From assembly GCA_020633655.1 (NCBI GenBank), contig JACKDF010000006.1, positions 62,001 through 126,000 on the forward strand: 64,000 bases of DNA, in the 5' to 3' direction. Shown here in pieces: positions 53,093-61,327 of this stretch. Every line of letters begins with the position of its first letter. Position 1 is the first letter of the stretch. This DNA comes from Deferribacteres bacterium. GTDB taxonomy: Bacteria > Zhuqueibacterota > Zhuqueibacteria > Zhuqueibacterales > Geothermadaptataceae. Made by a program: the position numbers and the translations under genes. The notes below the pieces were generated by a model, which was given only the letters and a program-made list of their open reading frames with translations, was not told the origin of the DNA and did not search any database.

Positions 53093-54054
53093 TAATCTAT
53101 TCTTCTTTTTTCCAGCATGATGTGTGGAGGAAATATTTGAACGATTTCAACATCAGATAAGGTTTTGTGCTGGATTAATACACCATCCTGCTCGTTTTCT
53201 AATATTGCCTTGGGTATCTTTTGGTAATCTACGAACAAATAAAAATTCTCTGGTTTCAGACTTAACAAATAATGCTCACCGCCAATCACCGTGACGGAAG
53301 CTGATGACGGAATCGGCACTAATTCGGTGTGTGCCGGCTTGTTAAGTACACGAATCGGGATTTCTCTGAAAGTGTACTCCAATAATTTCTGCACTTCACC
53401 TGTATACGATACTTCTTTTCGATCGGTACGAATTCTTAAACTATCGGCCAGCGATTCCAGTTCAATTGTTCCTTCAAACGCAAATTGTTGCGCTTTGAGT
53501 ATAAGGGGTTTGGTAACAATGTTTTCAATTTTTGAAAGTGTCGATTTGGGTCCACTGAGTGTAACGGAATCTGGAACGAGTTTTATGTCGCCGACCAACG
53601 TGAAACCATCGATGGGACGGCAGGTGATTTGATCTATAACCGGTACTTTTTTATTAATCAGGTCGTCCAACACAATTTTCACCGACGACGGATAAATGAT
53701 GCTTTGTACGTGCATGTCATGGCTGATGCGCGGCAGAAAAACCATTTCGGGAGTGAGTACAAAAGTGGCTTCATCGTCGATATCGCTGAGGTCAAGATGG
53801 ATGCTTGCATCTTCAAAGAAAAGAAGGCTGAATAAATATTTGCCTTCCCCATCAATCCTGATTTTTGCCTTTTTCGGGATGTCGCTGACAAGAATTTTTC
53901 CGACGGGCAGACCAGTCACCTGCATCTGCACTTCGATTACATGAGAATAATCATTCGCGGTTACAATGATAAACCAAAAAATCAATGCAATCCCAAAAGA
54001 TGAAAGTTTGACTTTCAAATTTTTTGTAAATTGAAGATTCTTCATGATGTGCAA
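53092..54054 (-). CDS. YbbR-like domain protein
   Basis: A 320-residue protein with an N-terminal membrane anchor (KLSSFGIALIFWFIIVTAND) and extracytoplasmic YbbR-type repeats, seen as VQMQVTGLPVGKILVSDIPK, DDLINKKVPVIDQITCRPIDGF and KLVPDSVTLSGPKSTLSKIE. YbbR proteins regulate the diadenylate cyclase DacA in Firmicutes (CdaR), but no dacA is in this window, so that link is not claimed. It is translationally coupled to tsaD. It is separated from rplI by about 80 bases with a terminator between. Confidence 0.86.
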   Translation of the reverse strand: MHIMKNLQFTKNLKVKLSSFGIALIFWFIIVTANDYSHVIEVQMQVTGLPVGKILVSDIPKKAKIRIDGEGKYLFSLLFFEDASIHLDLSDIDDEATFVLTPEMVFLPRISHDMHVQSIIYPSSVKIVLDDLINKKVPVIDQITCRPIDGFTLVGDIKLVPDSVTLSGPKSTLSKIENIVTKPLILKAQQFAFEGTIELESLADSLRIRTDRKEVSYTGEVQKLLEYTFREIPIRVLNKPAHTELVPIPSSASVTVIGGEHYLLSLKPENFYLFVDYQKIPKAILENEQDGVLIQHKTLSDVEIVQIFPPHIMLEKRRID

Positions 54055-54069
54055 TAATCCATAACTAGC

Positions 54070-54097
54070 AAAAAGGGCAAGAGAAATCTCTTACCCT
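54070..54097 (-). terminator. Intrinsic terminator after rplI
   Basis: On the minus strand, AGGGTAAGAG / CTCTTGCCCT (one G-T pair) folds around ATTT and is followed by TTTTGC. It ends the rpsF-ssb-rpsR-rplI transcript before ybbR. Confidence 0.82.
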
Positions 54098-54134
54098 GCC
54101 GCTTGGTGCAATAAAATTGTGTTTTCACAACCGA

Positions 54135-54578
54135 TTATTGTTTTACTGCCCAGACTTTAACTTTCGCTTCCACATCAGCGTGTAATCGAATACCAACTTC
54201 GTATACACCCAATGCTTTTATTGGCTCGTCGAGCAAAATCTTTCGGCGATCGATTTCAAAACCTTTTTCAGCTAAAAGATCGGCAATATTGTGCGAAGTG
54301 ATTGCACCAAAAACTTTTTCTTCTTCGCCAACTTGCAGTTCTGCCGTTACCGAAGTTGTTTCCAGTTTTTCTTTTAATTGTTCGGCATCAGATACCGCAC
54401 GACGCTCGGCGATTTCATAGTTCTTTTTCTCTTTTTCAACGACTTTCAAATTGCCGTGCGTAGCGACCATCGCAATGCCATTCGGAATAAGAAAGTTTCT
54501 GGCAAAGCCACTTTTCACGCTGACAACGTCGCCGACTTCGCCTAGTATTTCATGTTTTTTCTTTAGAATTATTTTCAT
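54135..54578 (-). CDS. rplI: 50S ribosomal protein L9
   Basis: Ribosomal protein binding 23S rRNA domain V through its N-domain. The 147-residue length is standard. MKIILKKKHEILGEVGDVV and VKSGFARNFLIPNGIA are the conserved N-terminal domain, followed by the long connecting helix and a C-domain with KVFGAITSHNIADLL. The gene is last in the rpsF-ssb-rpsR-rplI operon, in the common bacterial order. A terminator follows. Confidence 0.97.
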   Translation of the reverse strand: MKIILKKKHEILGEVGDVVSVKSGFARNFLIPNGIAMVATHGNLKVVEKEKKNYEIAERRAVSDAEQLKEKLETTSVTAELQVGEEEKVFGAITSHNIADLLAEKGFEIDRRKILLDEPIKALGVYEVGIRLHADVEAKVKVWAVKQ

Positions 54579-54649
54579 TCTTTTAATTCCCTGGGTAATT
54601 TAAGTCTTCGAAATAAATTGTAATTTTACCAAGATAATTGAAATTGTAC

Positions 54650-54871
54650 TTAACGGCTAATTTCACGAATGAAAGGAATAATAGCCATATGTCTTGCCCG
54701 CTTTACCGCCATCGCGAGCATACGTTGGTGATTAGCACAATTACCACTTGTACGCCGTGGGATAATCTTTCCTTGCTCTGTTAAAAAACGATTAAGAAAT
54801 TTATCGTTTTTATAATCAACGTGTTTGATGCCTTCTTCGCAGAAGCGGCAAATCCGACGTTTTTTAATCAT
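54650..54871 (-). CDS. rpsR: 30S ribosomal protein S18
   Basis: Small-subunit protein that pairs with S6 at the platform. The 73-residue length is standard. The conserved core LNRFLTEQGKIIPRRTSGNC and HQRMLAMAVKRARHMAIIPF is present. Cys8, Cys11 (CRFC), Cys45 and nearby His48 (CANH) suggest a zinc-binding C+ form, an inference from the spacing. It lies between ssb and rplI. Confidence 0.97.
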   Translation of the reverse strand: MIKKRRICRFCEEGIKHVDYKNDKFLNRFLTEQGKIIPRRTSGNCANHQRMLAMAVKRARHMAIIPFIREISR

Positions 54872-54884
54872 TTATACATCTCCT

Positions 54885-55376
54885 TTAAAATGTAAGATTC
54901 TCATACCCAAAATTGAAATTGTCATCATTGTTTATGCGTTGTTCATCTTCGGAATCCGATTCAAACACGGTGTTTTCATTCAAATCAGGATGCTCTGCTG
55001 ACAACAATTCAACGGATGAATCGTCAATTTTTCTCTTATTAAGGAATTGAATGCGACGTGCTTTAACTTCGACAACATTTTTACTGGTACCGTCATCATT
55101 TTTCCAGGCTCTGCTCTGCAGTTCACCGTCTATAACAACGATGCTCCCTTTTTGCAAATTCTGATTGCAACTTTCGGCAAGTTTATACCAGGCTACAATG
55201 CCGATATAGCAGACATTCTCACGCCAGTGGCCTGTATTATCCTTGAATCGTCTGTTCGATGCGATGTAAAAATTTGCAACTGGAGTTCCATTTGTGGTGT
55301 GGCGGAAGGAAGGATCGCTTGTTAAATTTCCCGCAATCATTACCATGTTAATATCTGGCATTTTGAGTTCCATCAT
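54885..55376 (-). CDS. ssb: Single-stranded DNA-binding protein
   Basis: Binds and protects single-stranded DNA in replication and repair. The start at 55376 has GAGG about six bases upstream; a GTG in frame at 55388 is part of that site. The OB fold is seen in MVMIAGNLTSDPSFRHT, PVANFYIASNRRFKD and KGSIVVIDGELQSRAW. The tail is acidic (DESDSEDEQRINNDD-like) but ends FGYENLTF rather than the usual DDDIPF, so the partner-binding tip is altered though still aromatic. About 163 residues. It is in the S6-SSB-S18-L9 cluster. Confidence 0.93.
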   Translation of the reverse strand: MMELKMPDINMVMIAGNLTSDPSFRHTTNGTPVANFYIASNRRFKDNTGHWRENVCYIGIVAWYKLAESCNQNLQKGSIVVIDGELQSRAWKNDDGTSKNVVEVKARRIQFLNKRKIDDSSVELLSAEHPDLNENTVFESDSEDEQRINNDDNFNFGYENLTF

Positions 55377-55435
55377 ATTACACCTCACACAACACTATAA
55401 ATCAAATTCTGCAATCAATCCATGAGCATAGATAA

Positions 55436-55957
55436 TTACTTCTCTTCAGCCGTTTTCTCAGATTCATCATCTGCAGTATCGGATGATTCATCTTCAACAG
55501 CGACTGGTTCCTCTGATGCTTCGACGTTCGCAGCTTCTGGTTTCGTAGCAACTTCTTCAGTTTCTTCCACTTTCGCGACAGATTTTGGTGCTTCAGCCGG
55601 AACAGTTTCACTTGTTTTTTCACCTTTATCAGACTGTTCGCCAGCGGATTTTTCCTCTGCCAAAATCTGGTTTTTGTCAATCTTTAAAGTCAGATAGCGC
55701 AGAACATTTTCGCTTAATCGGTATTCACGTTCGAGAAGAGCAATAAGATTTCCTTGTGCATTAAAACGGATATAAATATAGTAACCATACTGCTTTTTAT
55801 TGATTTCGTAAGCGAGTCTTCGCTTACCTACTTCTTCGGAACTCACAATTGTGCCACCATGATTGGTGATAAAGTTCTTCACATTGTTTATGCGTTCCTC
55901 GATTTCTTCACTCTTCGCTTGAGAGTCGAAAACAATGGCAGTTTCGTACAAATGCAA
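55436..55957 (-). CDS. rpsF: 30S ribosomal protein S6 with long acidic C-terminal tail
   Basis: S6 partners S18 on the 30S platform. The first 100 residues are a standard S6: MHLYETAIVFDSQAKSEEI, IVSSEEVGKRRLAYEINK, KQYGYYIYIRFNAQGN. The tail from about residue 100 to 173 is low-complexity and acidic (repeats of EE, PEA, VEE, ESS, DDES), about 70 residues beyond the fold. Acidic S6 tails are known (E. coli S6 carries added glutamates), but this one is genome-encoded and long. First gene of the rpsF-ssb-rpsR-rplI operon. Confidence 0.96.
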   Translation of the reverse strand: MHLYETAIVFDSQAKSEEIEERINNVKNFITNHGGTIVSSEEVGKRRLAYEINKKQYGYYIYIRFNAQGNLIALLEREYRLSENVLRYLTLKIDKNQILAEEKSAGEQSDKGEKTSETVPAEAPKSVAKVEETEEVATKPEAANVEASEEPVAVEDESSDTADDESEKTAEEK

Positions 55958-56053
55958 GATAGTATCTCCTGATTATAATTTCCCGCAACAAATCTTCCCG
56001 AACTAAAGAAAGCCTTGCCGCATTGAAAGTAGTGATATTTATTAAAAAATATT

Positions 56054-56090
56054 CTGCTGTTAAGCCGTTTAGAGTACGGCTTAACAGCAG
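56054..56090 (-). terminator. Strong hairpin after hppA
   Basis: Perfect 15-bp stem CTGCTGTTAAGCCGT / ACGGCTTAACAGCAG with a 7-base loop, then AATATTTTTT on the minus strand. Likely the terminator of the pyrophosphatase gene. Confidence 0.85.
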
Positions 56091-56100
56091 TAATAATGAT

Positions 56101-58290
56101 TTAATTCAACAAAAGCGGTGCAATTACCAATGAAATTACACTCATTAACTTAATTAAAATATTCAGCGATGGTCCTGAAGTATCCTTAAAAGGATCGCCT
56201 ACGGTATCACCAACAACGGCAGCTTTATGTGGTTCGGAACCTTTTGTATACATAGTGCCTTCAATCGTGATGCCTTCTTCAATCATTTTTTTCGCATTAT
56301 CCCAGGCACCGCCAGCATTGGCTTGAAAAATAGCCAGTAAAACGCCACAGACTGTTACCCCAGCGAGCATACCACCCAACATTTCTGCGCCACCTAAAAA
56401 GCCTACCAGGACAGGTGTGGCAACAGCCATCAAGCCAGGTACAATCATCTGTTTGATTGCGGCAGCGGTTGAAATCTCAACACATTTGCCGTATTCTGCG
56501 GTCCCATCTGCTGCGTTGAACGTAGCCTGATCATCCTTTGACCACTTTTCGAAATCTGTACCTTCATTTCTTTTCATGGTTTCGAGGGCTGCTTTCAGCG
56601 CTGGAATCTGGTTAAACTGGCGTCGAACTTCCTGGATCATTGCCATGGCTGACCGGCCAACAGCTTGCATAGCCATGGATGAAAAAAGCATTGGCAACAT
56701 ACCACCGAGGAAAAGTCCTGCCATGACATTAGCCTTGGATATATCTATCGTCATTATTTTCGCTGAAGTCATGTAAGCACCAAATAAAGCCAATGAGGTC
56801 AAGGCAGCTGATCCAATGGCAAAACCTTTTCCGATAGCTGCTGTAGTATTGCCTACGGCATCCAACTTATCGGTTCTTAAGCGTACTTCTTTTGGTAGAT
56901 TTGACATCTCAGCAATACCACCTGCGTTGTCAGAAATCGGGCCGTACGCATCAACAGCGAGTTGAATGCCAGTATTCGAGAGCATACCAACCGCTGCTAT
57001 TGCAATCCCATATAATCCAGCAAATTCAAATGCACCAATAATTGAGAAAGCGATGATTATAATAGGGAGTGCAGTCGATTTCATCCCGAGTGCCAGACCG
57101 GCAATAATGTTTGTCGCAGCGCCAGTGACCGACTGATTTGCCAGCCCAACAACTGGTTTTTTGTGGGTTCCTGTGTAATATTCAGTGATAATACCAATGA
57201 GAACACCAGCGATAAGACCAACAACCGTAGCCCAGAAAACACCAACGGATGAATATGTTTTAACGCCTCCGAACAGTGTATCATTAAATGTCCAGCTCGA
57301 GGGCAATAGCCATTGGATAAGAAACCAGGAAGCGATAATCATTAAAATGGATGAACCAAATTCTCCAATATTCAAGGCTTTTTGCGGACTGCCGCCTTCT
57401 TTCACCTTGACAAAAAATGTCCCGATGATAGACATAAAAATACCTGTACCCGCAAGCAAGAGCGGTAAAAGAACAGCAGATAATCCGTTAAAGCTATCGA
57501 TAAATCCACTGCCAATAAATGCAGCACCGAGAACCATTGAACTGATAATGGAACCGACGTAGGATTCAAATAAATCTGCTCCCATTCCAGCCACATCACC
57601 AACGTTGTCTCCCACATTATCAGCAATTGTTGCAGGATTTAATGGATGATCCTCAGGAATCCCTGCTTCCACTTTTCCGACGAGGTCAGCGCCAACATCG
57701 GCCGCTTTAGTATAAATTCCACCGCCGACACGAGCAAACAGGGCAATGGAGGATGCGCCAAACGAAAATCCTGTGATCACGGTGATAACCCGTGTTAAAC
57801 TTGCGCCTTCGATGCCGAATAGTTGTGAATAAACGAGAAATAAAACACTTAGTCCTACTACGCCAAGACCAACAACGCCCATACCCATAACTGCACCACC
57901 TGCAAATGCAATTTCCAGTGCAGAGCCTAAACTTTTTCGGGCGGCATTCGTTGTGCGAACATTCGCTTTGGTTGCGACTTTCATCCCAATAAAACCAGCC
58001 AATGCAGAACAGAGTGCACCTACGATAAAGGAAAGGGAAACAAATGGATGTGATACTTCCGGATTTGCACTGATCCCCAATAATACTGCAACTGTAACTA
58101 CAAAAATTGCAAGTACTCTATATTCTGCTTTTAAAAATGCCATGGCTCCCTCCGAAATATGGGAAGCAATGAATGCCATTTTTTCAGTACCGACATCTTT
58201 TTTCGCAACCCATGCCGAGCGCCAAAAGGTATATATGAGACCAACAATTCCGGCGATGAGAGTGAACAAAACGAGGGACAAAATATTCAC
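56101..58290 (-). CDS. hppA: Membrane ion-pumping pyrophosphatase HppA, K+-dependent type
   Basis: Couples pyrophosphate hydrolysis to H+ or Na+ export through a 16-helix membrane protein. The 729-residue protein has the substrate site DVGADLVGKVEAGIPEDHPLN with NVGDNVGDVAGMGADLFES, and DNAGGIAEMSNLP. The K+ determinant region reads GNTTAAIGKGF, with Ala at the position that is Lys in K+-independent enzymes, so it should need K+. GDTVGDPFKDTSGPSLNILIK ends the protein. Whether it pumps Na+ or H+ needs comparison of membrane residues. It sits between pth and rpsF, genes that are often adjacent in other bacteria. Confidence 0.95.
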   Translation of the reverse strand: MNILSLVLFTLIAGIVGLIYTFWRSAWVAKKDVGTEKMAFIASHISEGAMAFLKAEYRVLAIFVVTVAVLLGISANPEVSHPFVSLSFIVGALCSALAGFIGMKVATKANVRTTNAARKSLGSALEIAFAGGAVMGMGVVGLGVVGLSVLFLVYSQLFGIEGASLTRVITVITGFSFGASSIALFARVGGGIYTKAADVGADLVGKVEAGIPEDHPLNPATIADNVGDNVGDVAGMGADLFESYVGSIISSMVLGAAFIGSGFIDSFNGLSAVLLPLLLAGTGIFMSIIGTFFVKVKEGGSPQKALNIGEFGSSILMIIASWFLIQWLLPSSWTFNDTLFGGVKTYSSVGVFWATVVGLIAGVLIGIITEYYTGTHKKPVVGLANQSVTGAATNIIAGLALGMKSTALPIIIIAFSIIGAFEFAGLYGIAIAAVGMLSNTGIQLAVDAYGPISDNAGGIAEMSNLPKEVRLRTDKLDAVGNTTAAIGKGFAIGSAALTSLALFGAYMTSAKIMTIDISKANVMAGLFLGGMLPMLFSSMAMQAVGRSAMAMIQEVRRQFNQIPALKAALETMKRNEGTDFEKWSKDDQATFNAADGTAEYGKCVEISTAAAIKQMIVPGLMAVATPVLVGFLGGAEMLGGMLAGVTVCGVLLAIFQANAGGAWDNAKKMIEEGITIEGTMYTKGSEPHKAAVVGDTVGDPFKDTSGPSLNILIKLMSVISLVIAPLLLN

Positions 58291-58388
58291 TTAATTTCCT
58301 CCAGAGATAATGGTTAAATCAAAATATACAACGATCTTCCTGAATATTTTTTTATCAATTTATTAAGAACATCGAGCCATGATGTTTT

Positions 58389-58952
58389 TTACTTTGTATT
58401 GTATTGATTCATCGCATGGAGAATGCCATTTTCGATGAAATCAATTACTGCACCTGCAGCTTGTTCAGTAAAAGCAGCTATTTCATTTCGTTCTTCAGTT
58501 GTAAAATTCGCAAGAACGTAGTTTTTTGAATTTTGTATTTGATGTTCACTGCCAATTCCCATACGTAAACGGGGTATTTCAACCGTGTTCATGCATTGAA
58601 TTACTGAAGCAAGACCGTTATGACCACCATCGCGACCCTTTGCTCTAATTCGAATCTGCGAAAAGGGTATATGATAATCATCCGAAATGATTAATATATT
58701 TTCATTTTCTATTTGCCAATAGTCAGCCGCATGCCGCAGCGCATCGCCACTTAGATTCATATAAGTCATTGGCTTAAGAAGGATGGTATCTTTTGCTGCA
58801 AACATTGTTTTAGCATATAGATAGTTTCCTCGCCCACTTCGAAATGTACTCTCATTTCGTCGGGCGAGTTCATCAACAACCATAAAACCAATATTATGGC
58901 GAGTTAGCTCATATTTTGTTCCTGGATTCCCAAGACCACAAATGAGATACAT
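58389..58952 (-). CDS. pth: Peptidyl-tRNA hydrolase
   Basis: Recycles tRNA from stalled peptidyl-tRNA in the cytosol. The 187-residue length is standard. YLICGLGNPGTKYELTRHNI contains the catalytic His of the TRHNIGF motif. PMTYMNLSG, the catalytic Asp in ISDDYHIPF, GRDGGHNGLASV and PRLRMGIG are all conserved. It follows rplY in the order ispE-spoVG-tRNA-prs-rplY-pth. Confidence 0.96.
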   Translation of the reverse strand: MYLICGLGNPGTKYELTRHNIGFMVVDELARRNESTFRSGRGNYLYAKTMFAAKDTILLKPMTYMNLSGDALRHAADYWQIENENILIISDDYHIPFSQIRIRAKGRDGGHNGLASVIQCMNTVEIPRLRMGIGSEHQIQNSKNYVLANFTTEERNEIAAFTEQAAGAVIDFIENGILHAMNQYNTK

Positions 58953-59085
58953 TAAATAATGAATTCTCTATTGATAATGTAGAAGTGTGATTGCGGTTAG
59001 CGCCCGGTCTGGAAAAGATTTTTTAATCTTTGCGTTTGCCGATTTTACGGGGAAAAACACACCGGAATGGGCTTGCAAACAAAGT

Positions 59086-59712
59086 TTATTCTTCGCTCTC
59101 AGCACCTTCTTTTGCTGATACAACAGTTGGTTCTCCTGCTTCTTCTTCGCCTGTTTCGACGGCGAGTTTAGGTGCAGTAATGGAGGCAACGACGCTTTGT
59201 CCATCAGAAACAACTTCGCCTTTTTCAAACACTATGTCTGAGACATGGATCGTATCGTGTAAATTTAAGTGAGAAATGTCTAATTCCACAGCTTCTGGGA
59301 TATCCATTGGTAAACATTCGATGTCGACTTGTCGAAGTGTGAATTGTAAAATACCACCTTGCTCTTTTACACCTATTGCTTCACCAACGAGATGGATCGG
59401 CACTGTAGCGGATACTTTTTCATCCATTTTAACACCCATGAAATCGACATGCAGTGGCTCTCCTGTAACGGGATCCCATTGAATTTCACGGATAATTGTT
59501 GGAAGACTTTTTCCTTTATCCATACTCAAATTAATCAATTGAGCATCACTTTTAAAGGCTGCAAAAAAGTTTTTTCTGTTTACGCTTAATGCAATATTTT
59601 CTTGACCATGAGAATAATAAATAGCAGGAATGTTTCCTGCTTTGCGCAGCGCTTTGGCCATCTTTTTTCCCGACTCGTTGCGGATAGCAACAGCTAAGTT
59701 TGCATCGCTCAT
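59086..59712 (-). CDS. rplY: 50S ribosomal protein L25 (Ctc form)
   Basis: 5S rRNA-binding ribosomal protein, long TL5/Ctc form with an extra C-terminal domain. The 208-residue sequence shows AVAIRNESGKKMAKALRKAG, IPAIYYSHGQENIALSVN and IQWDPVTGEPLHVDFM in the L25 domain. The C-domain contains GVKEQGGILQFTLRQVDIEC and VELDISHLNLHDTIHVSDI. An acidic tail (EEEAGEPTVVSAKEGAESEE) ends it. It is adjacent to prs and pth as in many bacteria. Confidence 0.96.
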   Translation of the reverse strand: MSDANLAVAIRNESGKKMAKALRKAGNIPAIYYSHGQENIALSVNRKNFFAAFKSDAQLINLSMDKGKSLPTIIREIQWDPVTGEPLHVDFMGVKMDEKVSATVPIHLVGEAIGVKEQGGILQFTLRQVDIECLPMDIPEAVELDISHLNLHDTIHVSDIVFEKGEVVSDGQSVVASITAPKLAVETGEEEAGEPTVVSAKEGAESEE

Positions 59713-59735
59713 AATTTTAAACCTATTTATATTAA

Positions 59736-60686
59736 TTAGTCTATTGTATCAAATAGTGAGCTAATGGATTCTTCATTATGAATTCGCATAATTGCACGTC
59801 CAAAAATTTCAGCTACACTAAGCACTTTAATATTTTCAATTTTTTGGTTTTCTGGAGTAAGCGGAATCGTATCTGTAACTAAAACGGTTGTAATATCTGA
59901 ATTCGCAATTCTGCGACCGGCATCTCCGGAAAGAATTGGATGCGTACATGCGGCATAAATTTCTTTTGCGCCACGTTCCTTCAGGAATCGGGCTGCCGCA
60001 ACGAGTGTGCCTCCAGTATCACATATATCATCAAAAATGAGTACATTTTTATCCACGACATCACCGATGACATGCATAACTTCCGCAACATTCGGTTTTG
60101 GTCTTCGCTTATCTACGATAGCAATTGGGAGATGCAATCGTTTTGCATAGGCTCGGGCTCTTCTCGTCCCACCAATATCAGGAGAAACGATAACAAAGCC
60201 ACTCAAATCCAAATTATTAAAGTACTCAATAAAAACTGCTGATGCATATAGGTGATCAAGCGGAATATCGAAAAAACCTTGGATTTGCGGTGCATGCATA
60301 TCCATTGATAAAATACGATCGACACCTGCTGTCGTTAATAAATTCGCAACTAGTTTTGCTGTAATTGCAACACGTGGTTGATCCTTACGATCTTGTCGTG
60401 CATAGCCAAAATATGGTATAACGGCGGTAATTCTTTTTGCAGATGCTCTACGTGCAGCATCGACCATAATTAACAATTCTAGAAGATTGCCCGGGGGTGA
60501 AAACGTCGGTTGGACGAGGAATACGTCAACCCCACGGATATTCTCCTCAAATTGGACCCAAATTTCACCATCATTAAATTCACGTATTCGGCTTTCACCG
60601 ATCTCAAGATCGATAAACGCTGCTATTTTACGTGCAAGTTCCGGGTTTGCGCGTCCCGTAAACACTTTAGGATGTTTTGATGTCAT
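59736..60686 (-). CDS. prs: Ribose-phosphate pyrophosphokinase
   Basis: Makes PRPP from ribose 5-phosphate and ATP for nucleotide, His and Trp synthesis. The 316-residue cytosolic protein has KVFTGRANPELARKIAAFID at the start and YFGYARQDRKDQPRVAITAK. The metal-binding MDMHAPQIQGFF, DKRRPKPN and the PRPP loop DDICDTGGTLVAAARFLKE follow. All catalytic parts are present. A hairpin terminator lies upstream between tRNA-Gln and this gene, so prs likely has its own promoter in 60687-60735. Confidence 0.97.
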   Translation of the reverse strand: MTSKHPKVFTGRANPELARKIAAFIDLEIGESRIREFNDGEIWVQFEENIRGVDVFLVQPTFSPPGNLLELLIMVDAARRASAKRITAVIPYFGYARQDRKDQPRVAITAKLVANLLTTAGVDRILSMDMHAPQIQGFFDIPLDHLYASAVFIEYFNNLDLSGFVIVSPDIGGTRRARAYAKRLHLPIAIVDKRRPKPNVAEVMHVIGDVVDKNVLIFDDICDTGGTLVAAARFLKERGAKEIYAACTHPILSGDAGRRIANSDITTVLVTDTIPLTPENQKIENIKVLSVAEIFGRAIMRIHNEESISSLFDTID

Positions 60687-60735
60687 TATGCAATGGTTTT
60701 TTCTTGCAGCTGTCTATAATTGTCCAAATAAGAAA

Positions 60736-60766
60736 AATGACGAAGATCATGCTAACCTTCGTCATT
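60736..60766 (-). terminator. Intrinsic terminator after tRNA-Gln
   Basis: On the minus strand, AATGACGAAG / CTTCGTCATT forms a 10-bp hairpin followed by TTTCTT. It lies between tRNA-Gln and prs. Confidence 0.85.
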
Positions 60767-60794
60767 ACAATTTTCTATGCATCAAGAAAATCAG

Positions 60795-60867
60795 CTGAGG
60801 CGGGAGGACTCGAACCTCCGAATGCAGGAACCAAAATCCTGTGCCTTGCCAACTTGGCGACGCCCCA
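60795..60867 (-). tRNA. tRNA-Gln (TTG anticodon)
   Basis: 73 bases forming a cloverleaf: acceptor TGGGGCG/CGCCTCA with one G-T pair, anticodon stem CAGGA/TCCTG with loop TTTTGGT (anticodon TTG), T stem GGAGG/CCTCC with TTCGAGT, discriminator G. The U1-A72 pair is typical of tRNA-Gln. No encoded CCA. It lies within the spoVG-prs interval. Confidence 0.94.
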
Positions 60868-60959
60868 TCATACATGCTTGAGCATAATTCACCATGCAAG
60901 CAGAAAATAATATAGTATTAAATTCCCCCAGATGCAAGAATAAATTTTAGGATCTTTTG

Positions 60960-61271
60960 TTAAGCAGAAATCGCAGCAATGGTTTTTAGGATATCATCTT
61001 CGACTTCTAATCCTTCCGATTCGAGTAGGCGTTTGTATTCCAACATTATTTCGCGCTCGATGTGGGCACGAAAATTGTTGTTAATGGGATGTGCAATATC
61101 CCGATATGCCCCGTCACTCATTTTGCGGCTGGGCATACTTACAAAATAGCCACTGGCTCCTTTGATGACTTTCATTCCTCGCACAACAAAGCAATCGTCG
61201 AAAGTGACATTAACGAAAGCCTTAAGTTTGTCCTCATCACGGATACTAATTGTGATTTCAGTAATTTCCAT
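60960..61271 (-). CDS. spoVG: SpoVG family regulator
   Basis: Small nucleic-acid-binding regulator conserved well beyond spore formers. The start at 61271 is set by GGAGG repeats just upstream (GGAGGGAGGA) and by the family start MEITEITISIRDEDKLKAFV. VTFDDCFVVRGMKVIKG, FVSMPSRK and DGAYRDIAHPINNNFRAHIE match the family. About 103 residues, normal; the longer frame to 61361 has no support. It is between ispE and tRNA-Gln, the position it has in many genomes. Confidence 0.95.
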   Translation of the reverse strand: MEITEITISIRDEDKLKAFVNVTFDDCFVVRGMKVIKGASGYFVSMPSRKMSDGAYRDIAHPINNNFRAHIEREIMLEYKRLLESEGLEVEDDILKTIAAISA

Positions 61272-61327
61272 TCCTCCCTCCATCCTGATAATTGCGGGGT
61301 GATTTGAGTTCACCCACATGGTGACAG

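Noticed and set aside
53092..54054. CdaR regulator of c-di-AMP synthesis
   Set aside because: YbbR repeats are seen, but no diadenylate cyclase gene is in the window, so the specific role cannot be supported.
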